Shown: in pieces, positions 56,897 through 64,000 of the stretch | Position numbering within the stretch: position 1 is the stretch's first letter | Layout: every line of letters begins with the position of its first letter | Assembly: GCA_035535995.1 (NCBI GenBank) | Contig: DATLOZ010000010.1 | Location: forward strand, 1-64,000 | Length of the DNA: 64,000 bases | Direction of reading: 5' to 3' | Origin: JANYCO01 sp035535995 | Lineage (GTDB): Bacteria > Bacteroidota > Bacteroidia > Cytophagales > Cytophagaceae | Notes under the pieces: generated by a model | The model's input: the letters and a program-made list of their open reading frames with translations, nothing else | The model's database searches: none | What the model was told of the DNA's origin: nothing | Position numbers and translations under genes: made by a program

Positions 56897-59800
56897 TTAT
56901 TGCCCTTTCCCATAATTGTATTGATATTCTTTTGTTTTAATTTCCCCATATATAGTTTCTTTATAATCTACAACAGGACGGTATGCATTATCATAAACTC
57001 TTTTGAAATAAAAATTATTTTTGTCCAGAGAATAGATCACTAGTCCTGAACTTACATCGTATACATTAGAAGAGATCGCCTGGCTTAAAGGATGAAAACG
57101 AAAGTCATCAAAATATGCATTGATAGGTGAAGGATTGTTGCAACCTACTACGAGATAATAATTGTAATAAACACCTGTCAGCGTAAAATCAAGGGTCAGT
57201 TGTTTCCATCGTCCTACAGTAACAGGAGATGTTGTAGTAGATAAACTTACCGATACTTTAGAGCCACTAACGTCTGCCCCTGATGGATCTTGAATTTTAT
57301 AATAAAGTTCTCCAGTATTACAACCATTATCATAAATCCATACGGTGGCCCTGTAAGGTTTCCCTGTGCTTGCAGACGAAGAACTTGCATTGATTTTCTG
57401 TTTATAAGTAAATCCTTGGCCATTGGCAGGCAGTCTTAACGAATATGTTCCGCTGTGAGCATATGTATTGTCTTGAATACCATTTCCTACGCTTACTTCT
57501 CCTCCAAAATAGCCTGTACTTCCATATAGATTTCCTGAAATGCGATCTTCCGCACCGGAATAGGTCAGCTCGGCGATACTAGCATTGTTGGACTCTGTAA
57601 GAGGATATGCCAGGTTATATCCATATTGGGATGTGGTATAATTATTATTAATATCTGCTTTTTCTATTATATGAGAAAACTGATCGTATTTACTAACTGA
57701 ATCTGCTCTTTGCCAATTCTTATTTTGTACTGCTGAATTCCAGTTATACTCTACAAAATTTTTATAAGAACCATCAACATTCATCACTGGTGATTTCCAT
57801 ATATAGTTGCATTGTTTCCGCCAAATTCTATCATCTTGGACAGTAGCGATATTATCAGTAGTGATAGTACTATCGTAATACACAGATTGGGCAGCATTAA
57901 AGGCTCGTTTGCTCCAATTATTACTCCAGGTATTTATTGCACAACCCAACGTATCTATATGCGAAGTGTAGTCAGATGCATTTACTTTGAATGTATAAGC
58001 AGCGGTTGTCTGGCTAAGCATATTTTTGTTAAGGCTATTTAAAAATTTAGACCCCATAGAAGCATAGGAAGATTTAGTGTAAGCTGGAACGTAACGTTGT
58101 TTATAATAGTCACCTTCACTGGTTTTTGTTACTATTTCTGTGAGGTCACCACTGTAAAAATCAAATGCATTAACATCTTTAACGGCAATTATATTTTTTA
58201 AATAATCAGTAGTGGTAACTCTACTAATGCTTGAAGGATATTCAGATCGAACGCATACTATTGCTACAAATCTACGCCATACGACTTCCAATCCAGAATC
58301 AAAATAATCAGGCAATCGTTCTTCATGAAAAACTTCATCCAATCTCCCCTGCCCAGAAGGAGAAGACGATTGATATGTATAAGATGTTTGAAAAGTAGGG
58401 TTACCATTTGCATCGTATTCTGTATAATTTAGTAACTGTCCTACAGATGATGTATAATCCTGAATAGTAACTTTTGCTAAAAGTTCATCAATACCAGTCC
58501 CCCAAGCGTTGTTAATGGTAGATTCGTTTTCTTTGATCCGCTTTATACAATCCCAGGTGTAAGGTTTGTAGTTGTATTCTTGTGATTTCAGGAATGTATT
58601 GTTATTTCCTGTGTGGCTTATTGTCACAAATTCATATAATACATTCGGGGAGACGAAGTCAACATTGGCCATGGCTTTACCTACCACATCATAATTATCT
58701 TTTTCATAAGTGCGCATAGCATATGATAAATCACCGCCCGATTCCATTTCATTAAAAGTCAAGCCGGGATATTCTGCGTTATCTGTATAAGTACCATCTT
58801 CCTCTAAGGGCGCAAAATATAACTGCTGTTCCAGTAAGGGCTCATATGCTGTAGTTCCTGAAGTAAAGCCAGAATAACGGTTGGTATAATTATAATTTGT
58901 TGTATAAGTTTCTCCGCTTCCTTCGCTAAATATGATAGAAGAAACTCTAATACCTCCACCGTAAGCTACGGTCGGGCTTCTTTGGGAAAGATACGAGCTG
59001 TTATGAAAAAATTCGTATATATTAAACCCGAATGGAAGAGTCCCTGAAAAAAAAGGATTACTTTTTGAGCCGTTAGCAGGGTTGATAAATTTCCCCTGAA
59101 TTTTCCTGTTTGTTTCATCTACCAAAGTGATCTGAAACTGGTCCATACCCAATTCTCCTTCTGCATGAGGATAAGATACATAATGACCGTTTTCATATAT
59201 TATATTATTAGTACCATCAGATATTGTACCCATACTGGTTAAATTTATTTTCTGGCCTACACTGAATCTGCCGGTGATATCTTCCCGGATTGAAAATTCA
59301 AATACTCCTGTAGTTGCGCTGTTGTCTATATGATCGTATCGGCAATACTTTTGAGCTGTGCTACTCAGAGAGTGTGTTATATTGCTAGTATATCTAAACT
59401 CAGGAAGAATATTAAATATTTGCCCTTGTGTCATTTGTTGGTCATAATAGGAATCGGACTCGTAATTAATATTAATTTTAGCCCCTGCACTTGTAGTAAT
59501 CTGTCTTAGCGACCATACATCTGTTGATTTGCTTGATAAATTAGAGGTCTGAAGATCTCTTATGTTTTTTTCATCAAATGTCATATCGGATTTGAAATAT
59601 CCCCACTCATCTTCAAAAGTTCCAAAAGCCATTGGGTTTTCCTGTCCGTGAGTAGTACCGGCTGATCCAGCTGTATAGGGAGGATTTTTAGTTTGATAGG
59701 CAATAGTCGATTGGTTTAATTGTGCTCCTTTAGGAATAATACTTCCAAGCCATTGTACTTTAAATGTAGTAGAAGATGTAGCTTTTAAGAGCGTGCAAAA

Positions 59801-61939
59801 ATAAGTCGTCGTACCGATCGTAAATTTCAGAATATCTCCTTCCGAAAAAACACCCGGAACTACGGATATGGTACCCGCTCTGCTGGCTAGAGAGGTTGTA
59901 TTAGTATATGTTATTGTAATAGACGCTGTTTTAGGATTACTAAGCTCATAAGAAAAATCAGTAGAAGGACCTAATGGAATATTATTTCTCCCATATGTAC
60001 ATACCGATTTCAGTGTAAGTTTAGTGCCACTCGGTGCACCAGGACAAAGGCTATAATCATATGTAAATTTCGATTCTTTGAGTACCTGGTTGGCATAGGC
60101 CGCATTGGAAACGATAGAGAGAGCATTAATATCTTCTTGAGTAATGATATTATTATTGTAACTATAATTAGCACTCTTAATATTTTTAATTGCAGCATAT
60201 AAATTGGAGTATGTCCATCCCATTCCTGTAGCAATAGTTTTAATACCATCGTTATGCAAAAGAATTACAGAATTTAATTTATAAGCACTCGATACTCCGT
60301 TGATTGCTCCATTTGCATCAAGAGCATCTGTTCTAAACGCTTTTGAGAAAAGTGCTGAGTGAGTTCTTGTATATGTAGCATCCAGATAATATACTTCTTT
60401 ATATTCTGAAGTATTTATTCCTGTACCATCCATAGAATATTCATAATCCTGACTTATATATGGACTGCGTTCCAGATAACCAGCGGTAGCTTTACCATAA
60501 TTAAAATTAGTCCATAGTCCTAAATCTCCTTCGTCTGCATATCCATTGCCATTTTTATCTACATAATCACTTCCTGTTACAGTAGTCAAAAGCCAGGAAT
60601 AAGCATAAGGATGAGCATTGGTAGAGGTTCTAGTAATAGTGATATCATTGCCGGTGGTTTCACTATACTTTTGCACTATTTTATTAGTAACATTCATATA
60701 AGAGTATGCTGGCAATGCATAATGAAAAGTAATACCCTCTTCATTAGTAATACAAAAGCCTCCTACCCGACGGGTTACATCGTAGGGTGTAGATAAAAAG
60801 TTAACCGTTCTTCGTTCACTAGAGGCAGAAGCATATCCACCATTATCTGTTATAAAATAAGGATAATCCAGGAAGCCATTTGATTTGGCAGTACCAGTAA
60901 CAATTTCATAATTGGTAAAATAATCTACATGTTTACCTCCTGCAAGTCTCATAGAGGATGCATTGAAGCCATTTACGTCTTTTAGAGCATAAGTATAAGC
61001 CAGATTGTTGCTCCCCAATGCCAATGCTGTTGAGCTTTGTCCATTAGAGGCTGTAGTAGAAGTATAGCTATTGACGCTATTAGCAATAAAGCTATTTGAA
61101 AATTCTTTTTTAAATCTAAAAGACGGCTTCGACTGCGTGAAATTTTTCTGAATTTTATAATTTCGTACACCTTTATAAAAATAATGATTTTTATATGCCA
61201 GACTACCAGTATCGGTGCTCCTGAAGAGTGTCCCGTTTTCTAAAAGTAGCGGCTCTATCTGACCTGAAATTCCTTCTGCATTTACTGAATATATATCATA
61301 ACTGGGCATACTTCCGCCATCCGCCATTTCAGGATTTGCGAAAGAAGAAATATTTTCTTCGCTATACATGGCATGACAATCAAATGAAGTCGCTGCGGTG
61401 AAATCATTCCAGATCATATCTCCATGCAATACTCCATATTGATGAATATCTCTAGCTGGAGAAAATGGCTGAAAAAGCGCTGTTCCCGCGTCTGCATTTG
61501 CAAGGCGGCTGGCAATCTGGGCAGATTGATCGTAACGATCGTCGTTGTGATCGGTAATACTATTAGTATCTAAGGTGGAATAAGGTTGCCCGCTGAAATC
61601 ATCGGGAATGTCTTTTACTTGTCTGGTAATTGCACCTACATTTAAATTCCAACCTAATCCAGTCCACGATGAATTTTGATCTGGTTGTATACCTGCATTA
61701 TAAAATAAATGAATAGGATAATTTCCCTCAGGACCAGGTACATCAAACAATGAAATATTGTAGTGAAAATCTCCTGTTCGGGTATCTACAAGGTTGGTAT
61801 TTCCAGAAGGAACAAAAGTTTCGTATTCTTCCGTAGTCGGATTATCTTCTGCATAAAGCAAAATTGGTACAAACGTAGTAGTCAAAAAATTTAACAAAAG
61901 AAAAACAGCTATACCTTTTTTATATTTTCTTATTATCAT
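56897..61939 (-). CDS. SpvB/TcaC-like N-terminal partner of the RHS giant
   Basis: A 1680-aa exported protein. It has an N-terminal signal-like segment (residues 8-29, FLLLNFLTTTFVPILLYAE) and then the SpvB-like motif VDTRTGDFHYNISLFDVPGPEGNYPIHLFYNAGIQ with GLGWNLNVGAITR (about 55-115). Long YD/RHS-type strand repeats follow through about 1500 (NENVIYE, TFDEKNIRDL, YTSSVGQLLNYTEYDANGNPTFQTSYTY). A CBM-like jelly-roll lies at about 1530-1620 (GTYSLRLPANGQGF...YYKIQDPSG). It ends FYFKRVYDNAYRPVVDYKETIYGEIKTKEYQYNYGKGQ without RHS core. In Bacteroidota such a gene commonly precedes an RHS gene; together they probably make one large surface structure. Confidence 0.85.
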   Translation of the reverse strand: MIIRKYKKGIAVFLLLNFLTTTFVPILLYAEDNPTTEEYETFVPSGNTNLVDTRTGDFHYNISLFDVPGPEGNYPIHLFYNAGIQPDQNSSWTGLGWNLNVGAITRQVKDIPDDFSGQPYSTLDTNSITDHNDDRYDQSAQIASRLANADAGTALFQPFSPARDIHQYGVLHGDMIWNDFTAATSFDCHAMYSEENISSFANPEMADGGSMPSYDIYSVNAEGISGQIEPLLLENGTLFRSTDTGSLAYKNHYFYKGVRNYKIQKNFTQSKPSFRFKKEFSNSFIANSVNSYTSTTASNGQSSTALALGSNNLAYTYALKDVNGFNASSMRLAGGKHVDYFTNYEIVTGTAKSNGFLDYPYFITDNGGYASASSERRTVNFLSTPYDVTRRVGGFCITNEEGITFHYALPAYSYMNVTNKIVQKYSETTGNDITITRTSTNAHPYAYSWLLTTVTGSDYVDKNGNGYADEGDLGLWTNFNYGKATAGYLERSPYISQDYEYSMDGTGINTSEYKEVYYLDATYTRTHSALFSKAFRTDALDANGAINGVSSAYKLNSVILLHNDGIKTIATGMGWTYSNLYAAIKNIKSANYSYNNNIITQEDINALSIVSNAAYANQVLKESKFTYDYSLCPGAPSGTKLTLKSVCTYGRNNIPLGPSTDFSYELSNPKTASITITYTNTTSLASRAGTISVVPGVFSEGDILKFTIGTTTYFCTLLKATSSTTFKVQWLGSIIPKGAQLNQSTIAYQTKNPPYTAGSAGTTHGQENPMAFGTFEDEWGYFKSDMTFDEKNIRDLQTSNLSSKSTDVWSLRQITTSAGAKININYESDSYYDQQMTQGQIFNILPEFRYTSNITHSLSSTAQKYCRYDHIDNSATTGVFEFSIREDITGRFSVGQKINLTSMGTISDGTNNIIYENGHYVSYPHAEGELGMDQFQITLVDETNRKIQGKFINPANGSKSNPFFSGTLPFGFNIYEFFHNSSYLSQRSPTVAYGGGIRVSSIIFSEGSGETYTTNYNYTNRYSGFTSGTTAYEPLLEQQLYFAPLEEDGTYTDNAEYPGLTFNEMESGGDLSYAMRTYEKDNYDVVGKAMANVDFVSPNVLYEFVTISHTGNNNTFLKSQEYNYKPYTWDCIKRIKENESTINNAWGTGIDELLAKVTIQDYTSSVGQLLNYTEYDANGNPTFQTSYTYQSSSPSGQGRLDEVFHEERLPDYFDSGLEVVWRRFVAIVCVRSEYPSSISRVTTTDYLKNIIAVKDVNAFDFYSGDLTEIVTKTSEGDYYKQRYVPAYTKSSYASMGSKFLNSLNKNMLSQTTAAYTFKVNASDYTSHIDTLGCAINTWSNNWSKRAFNAAQSVYYDSTITTDNIATVQDDRIWRKQCNYIWKSPVMNVDGSYKNFVEYNWNSAVQNKNWQRADSVSKYDQFSHIIEKADINNNYTTSQYGYNLAYPLTESNNASIAELTYSGAEDRISGNLYGSTGYFGGEVSVGNGIQDNTYAHSGTYSLRLPANGQGFTYKQKINASSSSASTGKPYRATVWIYDNGCNTGELYYKIQDPSGADVSGSKVSVSLSTTTSPVTVGRWKQLTLDFTLTGVYYNYYLVVGCNNPSPINAYFDDFRFHPLSQAISSNVYDVSSGLVIYSLDKNNFYFKRVYDNAYRPVVDYKETIYGEIKTKEYQYNYGKGQ

Positions 61940-62012
61940 ACAGGTAAATTAAAGTAGCAAGTGTTATAATTTTCAAGAGATCAAACAAAGCTCAATAAAA
62001 CCCTAGTTATTA

Positions 62013-62036
62013 AAAATACCCATTAGTGGGTATTTT
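62013..62036. terminator. Bidirectional hairpin
   Basis: AAAATACCCA-TTAG-TGGGTATTTT, a perfect 10-bp stem with T-runs on both strands. It lies upstream of the leftward giant gene at 61939, so it may stop readthrough. Confidence 0.7.
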
Positions 62037-62284
62037 ACGATTCACAGAACTATCGCCTAATGCATGCCTACGGGAATGATGCATCTTTTACGAAATGTTA
62101 CAGCATTACTTTTTGATTTTATAGATTCAAAGCAGACCTGAATTTATTACCCTCTACATTTTTCAAATAGCGTACCCCGGATGGAATTATTTATGATTCA
62201 AAAAATAAAGAATGTAGACCCTTCGAGTGAATAGAATATTAGAAATAATCACTTCTATTTCAAGCAAAATCGAGACAAAAAAAG

Positions 62285-62319
62285 AAGGGACTCAAACACC
62301 TTTTTGTGTTGAGTCCCTT
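62285..62319 (-). terminator. Intrinsic terminator after T-arm-like element C
   Basis: AAGGGACTCAAACAC (62285-62299) pairs with GTGTTGAGTCCCTT (62306-62319), one bulge. A T-run follows on the minus strand. Confidence 0.9.
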
Positions 62320-62322
62320 TCG

Positions 62323-62360
62323 GTAGACCCCAATTTACAGGTATCGAACCTGTTGTTTGA
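62323..62360 (-). repeat. tRNA T-arm-like 3' element, copy C
   Basis: On the minus strand 62353-62337 reads ACAGG-TTCGATA-CCTGT, a perfect 5-bp T-arm with the standard 7-nt loop. It lies about 260 nt downstream of the OmpA-LysM gene and directly before a terminator, as in copies A and B. Confidence 0.75.
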
Positions 62361-62617
62361 GGATTTGATACTTCTTAGAAATTTGTAATAATACTTTGAC
62401 AAGAAATTATTTATTCGACAAATTATTAATTCTGTTCTCGTTGGTAAAATGATTTTGTTATGATCAGTTTATAATAATTCACAATGGAACAGAAAAACGA
62501 CCTGCAAATTTTGCAACTGAAAGACAATTCCTTTGAATCAAAAATTACTTTTAACCCTTCCGCCAACACTCTTCCTTAAAAAATAAAGATCTATCCTAGT
62601 ATCTTGTATCTAATATC

Positions 62618-64000
62618 TTACTCCACAAACCGAATAACCATATTTTTACTGAGCGTATACCCTTTTAAACGATTGATCGCTACAAGTGATTCTGCTGAAA
62701 GATCGAAGCGGCGGGCAATTTCTTCCAACGTGTCTCCCTCTTTTACGATGTATCCTTGTACAAAAGGATCGCGCTGGTCATAATTTATTTTGACTTTCTG
62801 AACAGCAGCGATCGTGTCGGTCTCGATCGCATTAATAGTCTGTATTTTGTCGGGCGTCATTCCATAAAGCCGGGCAATATCGGTCAGGGTATTCCCAGGT
62901 TGGGCTGTGTAATACCCGATGTCGGTCGCCCTGTTATAACCATTGGAATTACGTAGTTTATCCACCAGTGCAACACTATCTAGGTACTTCTTATATTCCG
63001 GATTATTCGGATTAAAATTTTTATTGATCGACTGGTTTTTTGCAATGAGCGTTTGTTCTAATTTATTATTTGCAGACGATATACGGGAGGTGGATTCATT
63101 CAATCCTATGTCAGCCCCTCTTCTTTTTACACGAATCGGCGTATAGGCTACTAACTCATCTCCTACCAATCCATTCAATTCTTTTAGCTCCTCTACACTC
63201 ATATTGTATTCGCTTGCGAGGGAAGAAACTGTTTTATTGGTTTCGATTACATGCATAATAGGGTTAGATTCAATATTGGCTGATCCTAACACATAAAATT
63301 CAACACGACGATTAAGCTGTCTTCCCAACTCTGTTTCATTGCTGGCAACAGCTCTGTTCTCTCCTACCGAGTTCACCACCATCGAAGATTGTTTTACTCC
63401 TTTGGAAATAAGATAATCCATGGCAGCTCTCCCACGATTAGCAGCCAGCAATTTGTTATATTGACTGGAGCCATAGCTGTCGGTATTGGCATACAATTCA
63501 ATCTGAACAGAAGAATCTCTTTTGCAATATTGTACCAGATCATCCAGCACTTTTTCCGCTTCGCTTCGTAATACATAGCTATCAAAATCAAAATAGATAT
63601 TATCAAACAATTGCCGGCTGGCGCTGGCAGCAGAGCCATGTACGTTTACTTTTTCTGCCAGGTATTTTTTCTCTTCTGAATTTTTCATCAGATCTCCCTG
63701 ATGCAGGATCACTTTATAAACACCATCTCCTCCAAGATTACTGAATTTATAATATCCATTTTTATCAGTCCTTGAAGTTTTGAGTGCCAGGCCATTTGCA
63801 TCTGCCAGAAGAATCGTAGCGTTAGCGGCAGGGTTACGGGAGTTTTCGAATAAAATAATTCCATCAATCGTGATACTTTTCGCTCCAGGTACAGATGATT
63901 TGTCGACAATCGCGATCAGAGCATCCGTAGAAGGGGGCACCTGTGTATTGGCTTCAAGGCTGAGCTTATACGATGACGTGACAAATTTCTCCGATTTATA
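62618..64000 (-). CDS. OmpA-LysM outer-membrane/periplasmic protein, 5' part beyond the window
   Basis: The frame is open to the window edge (20 further codons before the GTG at 63938), so the N-terminus and true start are missing. At least 460 codons are visible. From the GTG: a Cna-B/carboxypeptidase-regulatory-like module (about 18-85, GIILFENSRNPAANATILLADANG). An OmpA C-terminal peptidoglycan-binding domain follows (about 110-225, FDNIYFDFDSYVLRSEAEKVLDDL, ELYANTDSYG, NRGRAAMDYL, NRRVEFYV). Then come three LysM-like motifs (near 235, 345 and 397; YYTAQPGNTLTDIARLYGMTP, GYIVKEGDTLEEIARRFDLS). It anchors to peptidoglycan through both OmpA and LysM parts. Confidence 0.88.
   Translation of the reverse strand, partial: YKSEKFVTSSYKLSLEANTQVPPSTDALIAIVDKSSVPGAKSITIDGIILFENSRNPAANATILLADANGLALKTSRTDKNGYYKFSNLGGDGVYKVILHQGDLMKNSEEKKYLAEKVNVHGSAASASRQLFDNIYFDFDSYVLRSEAEKVLDDLVQYCKRDSSVQIELYANTDSYGSSQYNKLLAANRGRAAMDYLISKGVKQSSMVVNSVGENRAVASNETELGRQLNRRVEFYVLGSANIESNPIMHVIETNKTVSSLASEYNMSVEELKELNGLVGDELVAYTPIRVKRRGADIGLNESTSRISSANNKLEQTLIAKNQSINKNFNPNNPEYKKYLDSVALVDKLRNSNGYNRATDIGYYTAQPGNTLTDIARLYGMTPDKIQTINAIETDTIAAVQKVKINYDQRDPFVQGYIVKEGDTLEEIARRFDLSAESLVAINRLKGYTLSKNMVIRFVE

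Larger units (their letters stand above)
61940..62617. other. Intergenic region, 678 bp
   Basis: The longest gap in the window. It contains a terminator-like hairpin (62013-62036), the terminator at 62285-62319 and T-arm-like element C (62323-62360), and a degenerate REP-like stretch near 62594. The leftward promoter of the gene at 61939 must lie in the first 60-100 nt; a TACTTTAA with a 17-nt-spaced TTG is a weak candidate. No gene was seen. Confidence 0.6.

Noticed and set aside
62323..62360. A tRNA gene on the minus strand
   Set aside because: Only the T-arm pairs. No acceptor stem, D-arm or anticodon arm of the right size can be drawn around it, and two similar blocks are degenerate.

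Overview
The window looks like chromosomal DNA of a free-living Bacteroidota bacterium, most likely Chitinophagaceae or a related Sphingobacteriia/Cytophagia lineage. Five secreted proteins carry type IX secretion (T9SS) C-terminal sorting domains. Promoters fit the Bacteroidota pattern (TTG, about 19-21 nt, TAnnTTTG), Shine-Dalgarno motifs are scarce, and RHS/SpvB-like giants, GlxA/HxlR/Crp regulators and SRPBCC proteins are frequent. No tRNA, rRNA, CRISPR array, transposase or integrase was seen. Family names come from recognising sequence motifs by eye, not from database searches.

Layout. 1-12.7 kb: small housekeeping and accessory genes (EamA half-transporter, CBM9/T9SS protein, SRPBCC, GlxA-type AraC regulator, GNAT, HxlR with a divergent target, DOPA dioxygenase, SnoaL-like, a frameshifted DUF4345 gene, CPBP protease, KptA, EXPERA). 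13.1-19.4 kb: one 2080-aa modular T9SS polysaccharide-degrading enzyme (DUF5703 catalytic region, four CBM6-like, four putative Ig, one CBM9-like module). 19.6-22 kb: a membrane protein with a perfect Coq4 zinc motif, and a Crp/Fnr regulator with its neighbour. 22.4-29.1 kb: AAA+ ATPase, 1506-aa DUF4157 (eCIS-associated) metalloprotease-motif toxin-like protein, and a putative immunity protein; this is the most system-like locus. 29.2-31.3 kb: an ArsR-SRPBCC operon with five reading-frame-coupled START-like domains and a palindromic operator. 31.6-42.1 kb: three T9SS surface proteins, CWC/DUF5522 protein, cold-shock protein, VOC protein, DEAD-box helicase. 42.2-47.3 kb: SRPBCC remnant, HxlR-SRPBCC-TfoX group, tandem MEDS sensors, SDR plus Crp/Fnr regulator. 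47.8-49.5 kb: GH87-like alpha-1,3-glucanase. 49.9-61.9 kb: a two-gene RHS/SpvB-like giant pair. 62.6-64 kb: an OmpA-LysM protein running off the window edge.

How it works together. The theme is surface and secreted functions (glycan attack, adhesion, polymorphic-toxin-like giants) interspersed with one-component regulators that sit next to their probable targets. Four of these regulator-target units have clear palindromic operators placed exactly on recognisable promoters. Three minus-strand genes end in a shared 38-nt tRNA T-arm-like element followed by an intrinsic terminator. Two copies of a REP-like hairpin precede genes at 192 and 7540.
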